A DNA stretch of 54,881 nucleotides from CAYVSF01 sp046482855 (GTDB lineage Bacteria > Bacteroidota > Bacteroidia > Bacteroidales > UBA12077), in contig JAWOEH010000195.1 of NCBI GenBank assembly GCA_046482855.1, forward strand, positions 1 through 54,881, written 5' to 3'. Below are positions 46,361 through 53,985 of the stretch, in pieces. Within the stretch, counting starts at the first letter, position 1, and every line of letters starts with the position of its first letter. A program made the position numbers and the translations under genes. Under the pieces are notes generated by a model. The model was not told the origin of the DNA, did not search any database, and was given only the letters and a program-made list of their open reading frames with translations.

Positions 46361-47559
46361 TGCAATCGATACGCGAATTATTTAAAATTGGGTATGGCCC
46401 AAGCAGTAGCCATACCATCGGTCCGGTGAGAGCTGCAGAAATGTTTAATGAAAAAAATGCCACGGCCAAATGCTTCCGTGTACATTTGTATGGAAGTCTC
46501 TCGTTAACCGGGAAAGGGCACCACACCGACAGCGCTCTGATAAAGACAATGCTTCCAAAAGATGTGGAGATTGTATGGCATGATGACGCGTTACCAGAGC
46601 ACCCTAATGGTATGCGATTCGAAGCCCTTAACGACAAAAAAGAGGTAGTGGACTCCTGGACCGTCTACAGCATTGGAGGCGGCGACTTACAGGATGATAC
46701 GGGCATTCTGAATGATAAGCGCATCTATTCTCACACCAACCTTGCCGATATTCAGCAATGGTGCGATGAACAAGGCAAAACCTTTTGGGAGTACGTGGAG
46801 GACAACGAAGGCCCGCAAATATGGGACTTCTTAAAGCAGGTGCGTAACATAATGAAAGACACCATAACCACCGGGCTTGATAATGAGGGTGTGCTCCCCG
46901 GAGAGATCCGCCTGCCCCGGAAAGCCAATACTTACTATATTAAATCGATGAATGCTCATGGTATTATCCAAAGCTCGGGGATGCTATTTGCTTTTGCGTT
47001 GGCAGTTAGTGAAGAAAATGCTGCCGGCGGGAAGATCGTAACCGCCCCCACTTGTGGTTCATCGGGTGTATTACCTGCGGTTTTGTTTTACCTGCAACGT
47101 GAGGAGTACATTTCGGAGGCAAAAATCCTGCGGGCTTTGGCCACTGCAGGATTGATTGGCAACCTGGTAAAACGAAATGCAAGTATTTCAGGTGCCGAAG
47201 TAGGATGCCAGGGAGAGATTGGGACTGCTTGCGCCATGGCTGCTGCCGCCGCTGCACAAATCATGGGAGGTTCTTTGCGACAAATTGAGTATGCCGCCGA
47301 GATGGGCTTTGAACATAATCTGGGCCTCACCTGCGATCCTGTTTTGGGCTATGTACAGATTCCCTGCATCGAACGAAACGCCATTGCAGCCTCCAAAGCA
47401 ATGGAATGTGCTGCGTACGCATTATTTTCCGATGGCGGCCATAAGATTACCTTTGACAAAGCCGTAGAAACCATGGCCGAAACAGGTCGTGATATTCAAA
47501 GTGCCTATCGTGAAACCGGAACCGGTGGGCTGGCAAAGTTTTATAAGCCTTTCAGCTAA
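46360..47559 (+). CDS. sdaA: L-serine ammonia-lyase (iron-sulfur type, single chain)
   Basis: The 399-residue protein has the N-terminal substrate motif GPSSSHTIGPVRAAEMF. The catalytic core contains APTCGSSGVLPA, GAEVGCQGEIGTACAM and LTCDPVLGYVQIPCIERN, whose cysteines bind the oxygen-sensitive 4Fe-4S cluster. It converts L-serine to pyruvate and ammonia, linking amino-acid catabolism to central metabolism, which fits an organism with secreted dipeptidyl-peptidases. It starts one base inside the previous stop (TAATG). It is one-chain, unlike the split alpha/beta form of Gram-positives. Confidence 0.93.
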   Translation: MQSIRELFKIGYGPSSSHTIGPVRAAEMFNEKNATAKCFRVHLYGSLSLTGKGHHTDSALIKTMLPKDVEIVWHDDALPEHPNGMRFEALNDKKEVVDSWTVYSIGGGDLQDDTGILNDKRIYSHTNLADIQQWCDEQGKTFWEYVEDNEGPQIWDFLKQVRNIMKDTITTGLDNEGVLPGEIRLPRKANTYYIKSMNAHGIIQSSGMLFAFALAVSEENAAGGKIVTAPTCGSSGVLPAVLFYLQREEYISEAKILRALATAGLIGNLVKRNASISGAEVGCQGEIGTACAMAAAAAAQIMGGSLRQIEYAAEMGFEHNLGLTCDPVLGYVQIPCIERNAIAASKAMECAAYALFSDGGHKITFDKAVETMAETGRDIQSAYRETGTGGLAKFYKPFS

Positions 47560-47611
47560 ACTATTTCCCTTTTAGTTTGTTTTTAACTATTCAAATAAAA
47601 CAAAACACCAC

Positions 47612-48424
47612 ATGTTTACCCAAGAAGTTTTAATCGCATTTGGGCTGACCCTATTCGCAGGCCTGTCAACCGGTATTGGCAGTTTAATGGCCTTCTTCAC
47701 ACACTCCACAAATACACGTTTTTTGGCTATTTCGCTGGGGTTCTCTGCGGGCGTGATGATTTATGTCTCCATGATTGAAATTTTTCAAAAAGCCAAAGAA
47801 GCACTCATTTCCGATTTGGGGGAAGTGCCAGGAACAATATATACGGTAGTAGCCTTTTTTGGCGGCATCTTTTTTATTGGTCTTATCGACAAACTGATCC
47901 CTTCCCACGAAAACCCCCATGAAGTTCGTTTGATTGAAGACATCGACGATAAAGAAAAACACCTGAAAAATGCCAAATTAATGAAGATGGGCATGTTTAC
48001 CGCTTTGGCCATTGCCATACACAACGTCCCGGAAGGTTTGGCAACCTTTACAGCTGCCCTCTCCGATCCTAGTTTAGGTATAGCCATTGCTGTGGCCATT
48101 GCCATCCACAATATTCCCGAAGGCATTGCCGTGTCGGTACCAATATACCATGCCACAAACAATAAGAAAAAAGCGTTTTGGTATAGCTTTGCCAGTGGTT
48201 TGGCCGAGCCGGTAGGGGCCCTGGTAGGCTACTTAATCCTGATGCCTTTCCTTTCGGATGCGCTTTTCGGGATTCTGTTTGCTGCTGTTGCAGGGATCAT
48301 GGTATTTATCTCCCTCGATGAGTTACTTCCTTCGGCCAGAGAATATGGCGAACATCACCTCTCCATATACGGATTGGTGGCCGGCATGGCCGTAATGGCT
48401 ATCAGCTTATTGCTCTTTATCTAA
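47612..48424 (+). CDS. zupT: Zinc transporter ZupT (ZIP family)
   Basis: The 270-residue, eight-helix membrane protein has the two ZIP metal-site motifs in order: HNVPEGLATF on helix 4 and HNIPEGIAVS on helix 5. It matches bacterial ZupT in length and in the SLGFSAGVMIYVSMIEI helix. It imports Zn2+ and some other divalent metals across the inner membrane. It is 52 bp downstream of sdaA on the same strand and ends at a very strong terminator. Confidence 0.93.
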   Translation: MFTQEVLIAFGLTLFAGLSTGIGSLMAFFTHSTNTRFLAISLGFSAGVMIYVSMIEIFQKAKEALISDLGEVPGTIYTVVAFFGGIFFIGLIDKLIPSHENPHEVRLIEDIDDKEKHLKNAKLMKMGMFTALAIAIHNVPEGLATFTAALSDPSLGIAIAVAIAIHNIPEGIAVSVPIYHATNNKKKAFWYSFASGLAEPVGALVGYLILMPFLSDALFGILFAAVAGIMVFISLDELLPSAREYGEHHLSIYGLVAGMAVMAISLLLFI

Positions 48425-48442
48425 TCGGCATAGTTCTGACTA

Positions 48443-48497
48443 ATAAAGCAAACAAAAGAGCTGCTCCAGATATGGGCAGCTCTTTTGTTTGCTTTAT
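48443..48497. terminator. Bidirectional terminator with 22-bp perfect stem
   Basis: The arm at 48443-48464 pairs perfectly with 48476-48497 around an 11-nt loop; the core GAGCTGC/GCAGCTC is flanked by A- and T-rich arms. It sits between convergent zupT and trpS and can end both transcripts. The stem is unusually long and perfect. Confidence 0.88.
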
Positions 48498-48515
48498 GCT
48501 TTGTATAAGGATTGG

Positions 48516-49505
48516 TTAAAAGGATTTAAAGCCGATGATTTCACGCACCTCTTTCACCGTTTTTGCAGCGCTGATACGGGCTTTTTCAGCCCCCATTTTC
48601 ACAACTTTGCGCAGATACACCTCATCGGTTCGGATGCTCTCAATCCGCTCGCGAAAAGGTGTAGTAAACTGAATGATATCCTCAGCCAATTGCTTTTTCA
48701 TGTCGCCATAGCGAATGGAACAATCGGCATAAGCGGCTTTGTACTGGTCAACAACCTTCGGATCGGTCACCACATCCATTAAGGTAAACAGATTCTGAAT
48801 AGGTTCCGTAGGCGTTTGATTTGGTTCTGCAGGACCACTATCGGTAACAGCTCGCATCACCTTTTTGCGGATTGATTTGGGATCTTCCGATAGATAAATG
48901 CCATTACCCTCTGATTTCCCCATCTTTCCGGAACCATCCAGACCGGGGATCTTCACAAGGGCTTCACCAAAATTAAAAGGCTGGGGTTCGCGGAAATAAT
49001 CGCGGTTGTACATCGTATTGAATCGTCGCGCAAACTTACGGGTCATCTCCAAATTCTGCTCCTGATCTTTTCCCACAGGCACTTTTGTAGCATGATGGAT
49101 AATTATATCGGCGGCCATAAGTACGGGGTATGTTAACAAACCAGCATTTACATTCTCCGGATTCTTCCGGACTTTATCTTTAAAGGAAGTTGTTCGCTCC
49201 AACTCACCAATGTAAGCATTCATATTAAGCAGCAGGTAGAGCTCAGAGATCTCCCTCACATCGCTTTGTAAATAGAGGGTTGCCACCTCTGGATCGAGGC
49301 CGGAAGCCAGGTATTCTGCCAACACTTGTTTAACACTCTCATGTAAATTGCCAGGTGTGGGATGCGTAGTTAGGGAGTGATAATCGGCTATAAAAAAATA
49401 ACAATTGTGCTCATGCTGCATTTTTACAAAATTATTGAGCGCACCGAAATAATTCCCTAAGTGCAGATTACCGGTTGAGCGAATGCCGCTTACGACTGTT
49501 TCCAT
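48516..49505 (-). CDS. trpS: Tryptophanyl-tRNA synthetase
   Basis: The 329-residue class I synthetase begins GIRSTGNLHLGNYFGAL (HIGH-like motif) and has GSGKMGKSEGN (KMSKS-like, with Gly replacing Ser). The dimer-interface and tryptophan-binding segments MAADIIIHHATKVPVGKDQEQ are standard. It charges tRNA-Trp in the cytoplasm. An exact -7 box lies 28 bp upstream of its ATG on the minus strand. Confidence 0.94.
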   Translation of the reverse strand: METVVSGIRSTGNLHLGNYFGALNNFVKMQHEHNCYFFIADYHSLTTHPTPGNLHESVKQVLAEYLASGLDPEVATLYLQSDVREISELYLLLNMNAYIGELERTTSFKDKVRKNPENVNAGLLTYPVLMAADIIIHHATKVPVGKDQEQNLEMTRKFARRFNTMYNRDYFREPQPFNFGEALVKIPGLDGSGKMGKSEGNGIYLSEDPKSIRKKVMRAVTDSGPAEPNQTPTEPIQNLFTLMDVVTDPKVVDQYKAAYADCSIRYGDMKKQLAEDIIQFTTPFRERIESIRTDEVYLRKVVKMGAEKARISAAKTVKEVREIIGFKSF

Positions 49506-49533
49506 GATGTTTTTCTTTTTTTATCGTCGACTA

Positions 49534-49541
49534 CAAAAGTA
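49534..49541 (-). promoter_or_regulatory. -7 box TACTTTTG for trpS
   Basis: An exact TAnnTTTG on the minus strand, 28 bp before the trpS ATG at 49505. No T-box or peptide leader for tryptophan control was seen in the 257-bp gap 49506-49762. Confidence 0.45.
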
Positions 49542-49762
49542 TAAAATGTTGCGTGAATATGTGCTGAAATAGCTTAAACAACTCCATAATAAAGCATGCA
49601 ACAAGTTATAATCAGCTATTTAGCGTTCAATTATGCAAAAAAAACCAGCGAGAAAGTGCACACAAGTGATTAAAACATTAAATTTACCCCCACAAACACT
49701 CGAGAGTTGCATTGCAAAGGTGTAGCAGACATAAAAAAAATGTCGAACCAAAACCACAGCAA

Positions 49763-50047
49763 ATGAAACTTACAAAAACGAAATTTAAGGATCTTGCCCA
49801 ACTTTCAAATTTACGCTTTACACCAGAACAAACAGAGCTATATAGGCAAGATTTGGATCTGATCATTGACTTTACGCAAAAATCGGAACAAACAAAAACA
49901 AGGCCCGAGGTAGCAGAACCTATTTTCACCCTTTACAAAGCCCCCCCTATGCCCCGTCCCGAAGAGCGTATTTCAAAGGCAACTTTTAATAAACATTTTT
50001 CGTTCCCTTATTTCCGTATTCCGCAAACAAGAGAACGAAACGGCTAA
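49763..50047 (+). CDS. gatC: Asp-tRNA(Asn)/Glu-tRNA(Gln) amidotransferase subunit C
   Basis: The 94-residue protein has the GatC layout: an N-terminal two-helix part (LAQLSNLRFTPEQTELYRQDLDLIIDFTQK) and the C-terminal motif FPYFRIPQ, matching the YFRVPKV end of GatC. It stabilises the GatAB amidotransferase that makes Gln-tRNA or Asn-tRNA from misacylated precursors. The ATG at 49763 is chosen over an in-frame TTG 17 codons upstream because the conserved family start fits. It is 14 bp upstream of the next gene. Divergence is high, so the call is good but not certain. Confidence 0.75.
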   Translation: MKLTKTKFKDLAQLSNLRFTPEQTELYRQDLDLIIDFTQKSEQTKTRPEVAEPIFTLYKAPPMPRPEERISKATFNKHFSFPYFRIPQTRERNG

Positions 50048-50061
50048 CAAATATTAAGTAC

Positions 50062-50310
50062 ATGTTTCTACTACGCATTCTTCTATTTTTTGTCATTTTA
50101 TACCTGATACTCAAGTTCGTTTTTCGATTTCTTGTTTATGGGTTTGTTAAGAAGCACACACAAAACTTTCAAACATCTCAAGAGAAACAAAAAAAGGAGG
50201 GTACTACCCACATAAACTATCCGGGAAATGAAGATCAAAAGCTGATTGATACAGAGGATGGGGAATATGTGGACTATGAAGAGGTGAAGGACGATTCCAC
50301 GAAAAAATAA
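50062..50310 (+). CDS. Small membrane protein, DUF4834 type
   Basis: The 82-residue protein has one N-terminal transmembrane helix (FLLRILLFFVILYLILKFVF). A short basic/polar linker and an acidic C-terminus (IDTEDGEYVDYEEVKDD) follow. The layout matches DUF4834, a Bacteroidota family without known function. It starts 14 bp after gatC, so they are probably co-transcribed. The C-terminal part is probably cytoplasmic and disordered. Confidence 0.65.
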   Translation: MFLLRILLFFVILYLILKFVFRFLVYGFVKKHTQNFQTSQEKQKKEGTTHINYPGNEDQKLIDTEDGEYVDYEEVKDDSTKK

Positions 50311-50346
50311 TCCACCGGAAACAACTCTTGTGAGTGTTCCGATGGA
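50303..50346 (-). terminator. Terminator of the sulfur-redox operon
   Basis: On the minus strand, TCCATCGGAA pairs with TTCCGGTGGA (one G-U) and the inner ACTC pairs with GAGT, followed by TTATTTTTT. It lies 23 bp after the DsrE-like stop. On the plus strand the hairpin has no T tract, though it could still act as a weak stop for DUF4834. Confidence 0.75.
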
Positions 50347-50368
50347 TAGCCTAAATAACTAATTATAC

Positions 50369-50875
50369 TTATGTAAAGATAATTTGGGATCCCTCACCTG
50401 CGGCAAGCTCATAAAAATCGCCCACAGTAATAATATCACTCACGTGTTCGGAAAGATCTTTCTTTTCAAGTTTAAACATGTCGGCTGCCAGCTTACAGGC
50501 AAAGACTTCTCCACCTCCTGCGGTAATCATATCAAGAAATTCATCAACAGGAGGAATATCCAAGTCATCCATCTGTTTCTTCATCATAGCTGACACACCT
50601 GCTTCAACACCTGGCAGCATCCCCATTAACGATGGAAAAGGAAGGCCTCCGGGCATCCGCATTGCGGGATTTCCTAAAGTAGCCGTGTGAAGTTTGTTCA
50701 TACGCTTTTTGGTAATGGCATCCAGGCCAAAAAAGGTAAAAAACAGTTTTGCTTCCATTCCTTCCATCACCGCCCCATTAGCCATAACTAAAGAAGCATA
50801 AACATCTTCTATCGAGCCTTTTGCACAAATAATGCAAACTTTCTTAATTTTATGCGCATTCTCTTTTTCTGCCAT
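50369..50875 (-). CDS. DsrE/DsrF-family sulfur-carrier-like protein
   Basis: The 168-residue protein has the DsrE2-type fold pattern: VCIICAKGS (Cys14, Cys17), then ASLVMANGAVMEGMEAKLFFTFFG, and a C-terminal VFACKLAADMF with Cys127 at the position expected for the sulfur-carrying cysteine. DsrE-family proteins accept and pass persulfide sulfur. It is the last gene of a four-gene minus-strand operon (18 bp after the TusE/DsrC-like gene). The role with the flavoprotein is inferred from context. Confidence 0.83.
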   Translation of the reverse strand: MAEKENAHKIKKVCIICAKGSIEDVYASLVMANGAVMEGMEAKLFFTFFGLDAITKKRMNKLHTATLGNPAMRMPGGLPFPSLMGMLPGVEAGVSAMMKKQMDDLDIPPVDEFLDMITAGGGEVFACKLAADMFKLEKKDLSEHVSDIITVGDFYELAAGEGSQIIFT

Positions 50876-50893
50876 AATCTTGTTTTTTACTTA

Positions 50894-51205
50894 TTATACA
50901 CAACTGGTAGGTTTCGGGATCCCTGCAATTCGGGATGCTTTTTTCAACGGCCCTCCCGGGAATAGTTGATAAAAACCTTTAATATCAGTTTTTCCTGACT
51001 TACCAACCTTCCTAATGGTAAGTACTTCGCCTTTTTGGTGCGACTCCCGGATAAAATTGAGCACATCGAAATGTGCATCTGTCAATTCAATATCCTCCTC
51101 TTTAGCCAGTTCTTTGGCAATCTCTTCGTTCCATTCTGAAGCATCTGCCAAGTATCCGTCTTCGGTTAACTCTATGGTTTTTCCAGCAATTGTTTTCTGT
51201 GCCAT
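50894..51205 (-). CDS. TusE/DsrC-family sulfur-relay protein, single-cysteine form
   Basis: The 103-residue protein has family hallmarks: DGYLADASEWNEEIA near the N-terminus and the C-terminal arm GIPKPTSCV with penultimate Cys102 (CysA). The second arm cysteine of true DsrC (CysB, 11 residues upstream) is Ser91. By cysteine pattern it is TusE-like, but its neighbours are a sulfide:quinone oxidoreductase-like protein and DsrE rather than the TusBCD thiouridine system. It probably carries sulfur as a persulfide on Cys102. It sits 23 bp after the DUF1641 gene. Confidence 0.87.
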   Translation of the reverse strand: MAQKTIAGKTIELTEDGYLADASEWNEEIAKELAKEEDIELTDAHFDVLNFIRESHQKGEVLTIRKVGKSGKTDIKGFYQLFPGGPLKKASRIAGIPKPTSCV

Positions 51206-51228
51206 AATTTGTTTTGTTTAAGTGATTA

Positions 51229-51897
51229 TTATTGTTTTTGAATTTCCTTCATCATTGTCATCATGAAGCCCATATTTTTTCGCATCTCGGGTGAACGCAT
51301 GGCGCCAAATGTTTTCCAGAGAGAATATTCGGGTGTAGGTTTCGAGGCAACTTGTTTATAGGCGTCCATTCCCTTATTAAGCGACCGCAAAACAACAGGA
51401 TCAGTTACCTTGCCCATCAGACTCATCAAGAGTTCAATGTTTTCGGTAAAATACCTGATGTCCTGTGCGCTATATTTTTCCATAAGGGAATCAATAAGCT
51501 CGCCCATGGCACGGATATTTTCAAAATACCCTTTGCGTTCAAATTCGGCCAATTTATTAATCACATCCACTCCCACTTCCGTAATGATAGGGCCTACATC
51601 TTTTGAGAGATCTACAAAGCTTTCAAAAATGCTCATGACCTGTGATATGTTCTCGATATTCCGTAAGAACTTAAACGTCAAAGCCTTTACACTATCCACA
51701 TCCAACTCAATTCCTTGTTTATCAAGTTCATCCACGGTACTTGTAAAAGCATCTTTTCCAATAATGCTCAAGTCGCTGACCAGATCGTCTATCTGTTCAC
51801 TTTTCAACCGTTGCTGATTGACGTAGTGCAACACCAGATCCATCTTCTCATTGAGTTGATTAATTTGAGTTTGTATTGTTTGATTTGCGTCTTCCAT
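51229..51897 (-). CDS. DUF1641-domain protein linked to the SQR-like flavoprotein
   Basis: The 222-residue protein has an N-terminal coiled-coil-like helix (QTQINQLNEKMDLVLHYVNQQ). The following helical DUF1641 region includes KLAEFERKGYFENIRAMGELID and ends in a methionine-rich tail (NMGFMMTMMKEI). DUF1641 proteins commonly accompany FAD/NAD(P)-dependent sulfide:quinone oxidoreductase-like proteins and may help assemble or anchor them; this is from genomic association, not biochemistry. It is 11 bp after the flavoprotein gene. Confidence 0.82.
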   Translation of the reverse strand: MEDANQTIQTQINQLNEKMDLVLHYVNQQRLKSEQIDDLVSDLSIIGKDAFTSTVDELDKQGIELDVDSVKALTFKFLRNIENISQVMSIFESFVDLSKDVGPIITEVGVDVINKLAEFERKGYFENIRAMGELIDSLMEKYSAQDIRYFTENIELLMSLMGKVTDPVVLRSLNKGMDAYKQVASKPTPEYSLWKTFGAMRSPEMRKNMGFMMTMMKEIQKQ

Positions 51898-51908
51898 AGT
51901 GTTCCTCT

Positions 51909-53138
51909 TTAAGCCTTTTTACCTGCCATCGACATTTCATTCTCAATGGGCATTTCGTGTCCTTTCAGCAAAATATGCCAGTAAATCCATCGGAAAATCA
52001 CCTTTCCATAATGGTTCATCTTGGTATTCTTCAATAAACCAAAGGGCCCAATCCCGGGCAATGGGAAGGTACCAGCAAGAGGTTCTGTTTCATAGTTAAA
52101 GTCAATCAAGCTGCCTTTTCCAAAACCGGTTTCGATATAACAATTCGCATGTCCATCGAAATGAGCCTGTAAGGGTCGACCTTCGATGGCACTAAGGAAA
52201 TTTTCATACACCACTTCAGCGGCAAAATGGACTACCGAGCCTGCTTTTGAAGTAGGGATGTTAGAGGCATCGCCCAGCACAAAAATATTCTCATGTTTCT
52301 CGCTTCGTAAAGTATACCTATCGGTAGGAATGAAATTTAAGTCATCTCCCATACCACTGCGTTCCACCATTTCGGAACCTATATTAACCGGAACAATTGT
52401 TAACACATCAAAAGGTATTTCTTGACCATCATAGGAGACAATTTTTTTCTCTTCATTATCAACACGCTCGAGATAAAAGTCAGGAATCACTTTTATGTTT
52501 TTCTGCTCAAGCAATTCGCCCAGCATTTTTGTTGCTTTAGGTTTGGTAAAAGCTCCAGGCAACGGGGTAACATAGGTAATGTCAACCTTATCACGAATGC
52601 CAATCTCGGTAAAATAGGCATCCGCCAAAAACACAAATTCCAGAGGAGCTACCGGGCACTTAAAAGGCATTTCGGCAATGTTCATTACCAGGCGTCCCCC
52701 TTCCCATGAACGAAAAAACTGGCGCAAGGCCAAGGCGCCCTCCAAGGTATAGAAGTCATAAATGGATTTTCTCCACTCCACTCCCGTAAGTCCGGGCGTT
52801 TCATCCGGATTTATTTGTGTCCCTGTAGCAACAATCAGGTAATCATAGGGCAAAACTCTGCCTCCCTCCAGCAACACTTTATTTTGTTCGGCATCGATAC
52901 GATCAATGGCAGCAAATTCTAACTTCACACCAGCTGGGATAAAATCGGCTTTAGGCTTTATCACATCATGCTTTCCATAAATCCCAAACGGGATAAACAG
53001 AAATCCGGGTTGATAATAGTGTGTCTTGTGCTTATCGACAATGGTAATGTCCCATTCCTCTTTATCAAGTACTTTTCGCAACTTATTGGCCATGATGGTA
53101 CCTCCGGTACCGGCTCCCAATATCACCAGCTTCTTCAT
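51909..53138 (-). CDS. Sulfide:quinone oxidoreductase-like FAD protein
   Basis: The 409-residue protein has FAD dinucleotide motif VILGAGTGGT (5-14) and a second FAD motif NIFVLGDASNIPTSKAG (284-300). Two cysteines sit in SQR-like settings: Cys161 in PFKCPVAPLE and Cys333 in DGHANCYIETGFG. Both match the redox pair of SQR enzymes that oxidise sulfide and pass electrons to quinone. The C-terminus is hydrophobic and aromatic (KVIFRWIYWHILLKG), suiting peripheral membrane attachment. It is the first gene of the operon with DUF1641, TusE/DsrC-like and DsrE-like genes. SQR activity is inferred from motifs. Confidence 0.85.
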   Translation of the reverse strand: MKKLVILGAGTGGTIMANKLRKVLDKEEWDITIVDKHKTHYYQPGFLFIPFGIYGKHDVIKPKADFIPAGVKLEFAAIDRIDAEQNKVLLEGGRVLPYDYLIVATGTQINPDETPGLTGVEWRKSIYDFYTLEGALALRQFFRSWEGGRLVMNIAEMPFKCPVAPLEFVFLADAYFTEIGIRDKVDITYVTPLPGAFTKPKATKMLGELLEQKNIKVIPDFYLERVDNEEKKIVSYDGQEIPFDVLTIVPVNIGSEMVERSGMGDDLNFIPTDRYTLRSEKHENIFVLGDASNIPTSKAGSVVHFAAEVVYENFLSAIEGRPLQAHFDGHANCYIETGFGKGSLIDFNYETEPLAGTFPLPGIGPFGLLKNTKMNHYGKVIFRWIYWHILLKGHEMPIENEMSMAGKKA

Positions 53139-53263
53139 ATAGTATTGTTTTTAATGGGTTATTTATTACTTTTAACAAGTAGCCTTATAACATTGTTTTT
53201 AAATGGGCTATGTATTGTTTAGCAAGTATACGAGATATTTATATATTGATATCTTTATATGTT

Positions 53264-53277
53264 ATGATATATATCAT
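53264..53277. promoter_or_regulatory. FNR-type palindrome ATGATATATATCAT
   Basis: A perfect 14-bp palindrome with the FNR/Crp spacing TGAT-N4-ATCA. It lies in the divergent region between the SQR-like operon and the Crp/Fnr regulator, 30 bp before the regulator start. Confidence 0.6.
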
Positions 53278-53279
53278 GA

Positions 53280-53293
53280 TTGATATAAATCAC
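53280..53293. promoter_or_regulatory. FNR-type site TTGATATAAATCAC
   Basis: TTGAT-N4-ATCAC matches the FNR consensus TTGAT-N4-ATCAA with one mismatch. It lies 2 bp after the palindrome at 53264 and 14 bp before the regulator ATG, a position that would suit autorepression of the regulator. Confidence 0.6.
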
Positions 53294-53307
53294 TATTTAA
53301 AGTTGTT

Positions 53308-53985
53308 ATGATATCTCAATGCCACGAATGTATATATCGCTCCCAAACCTTTGATGATCTTACCAAAGAACAATTACAAAAGATCAGCCTGGTTAAGCAT
53401 GAAGAATACTATCATCGGGGAGAGTTGATTTATAGGGAGGAGACCCCTATAGAAGAATTTATGTACTTAAAAAAGGGATTGGTAAAGCTGGTAACACACC
53501 GCGGGCATAAAGAGCACATTATTAACATTGCCCAACCCGGCGACTTTATCGGCTTACTAAGCATATTTAGCAGCGAAAAGCATCCGCACAGCATTATTGC
53601 CATTGAACCTACAGAAGTATGTTTTGTGCCATTGGAAACACTTAAGCAGCTGATAAGTAGCAATGGTTCGTTTGCATTAAGCTTTTTCAGAAAAATAAGC
53701 TCAGTATCGGAACACGTATTACAGACCCGCATAAACATAAACACACGCCAGCTTCGTGGACGCATAGCCTACATATTGCTTTTCTTTTCCGAGCAGGTAT
53801 ATAAAAATAAAAAGTATCAGTTGCCCATTAGCCGAAAGGAGGTAGGCGAGCTGATTGATATGAGCACAGAAAATGTTATTCGCGTATTAAGCGAATTTAG
53901 GAAAGACGAAATTCTGGCAATTGAGGGGAAAACCATTGAAATCCTTGATAAGAACCGACTCCAAAAAATCTACCAACTAGGATAG
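53308..53985 (+). CDS. Crp/Fnr-family transcriptional regulator with N-terminal CxxC
   Basis: The 225-residue protein has a cyclic-nucleotide-binding-like beta-roll (about 20-125), a dimer helix, and a winged HTH (about 172-210) with recognition helix MSTENVIRVLSEF. Glu188 and Arg192 occupy the positions used by FNR to read TTGAT. Cys5 and Cys8 (CHEC) and Cys105 are its only cysteines; FNR uses four to bind a 4Fe-4S cluster, so a cluster or thiol switch is possible but incomplete. It is divergent from the SQR-like operon and is the obvious candidate regulator. It converges on mlaF with a 9-bp overlap. Confidence 0.88.
   Translation: MISQCHECIYRSQTFDDLTKEQLQKISLVKHEEYYHRGELIYREETPIEEFMYLKKGLVKLVTHRGHKEHIINIAQPGDFIGLLSIFSSEKHPHSIIAIEPTEVCFVPLETLKQLISSNGSFALSFFRKISSVSEHVLQTRININTRQLRGRIAYILLFFSEQVYKNKKYQLPISRKEVGELIDMSTENVIRVLSEFRKDEILAIEGKTIEILDKNRLQKIYQLG

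Noticed and set aside
49506..49762. T-box or tryptophan leader upstream of trpS, and a 30-codon frame on the plus strand
   Set aside because: No specifier-loop or antiterminator structure or Trp-rich peptide was seen, and the 30-codon frame has no ribosome-binding or family support.
50369..51205. Complete dissimilatory sulfite reductase (dsr) locus
   Set aside because: Only DsrE-like and single-Cys DsrC-like genes are present; no DsrAB, DsrF, DsrH or DsrMK genes are visible in the window.
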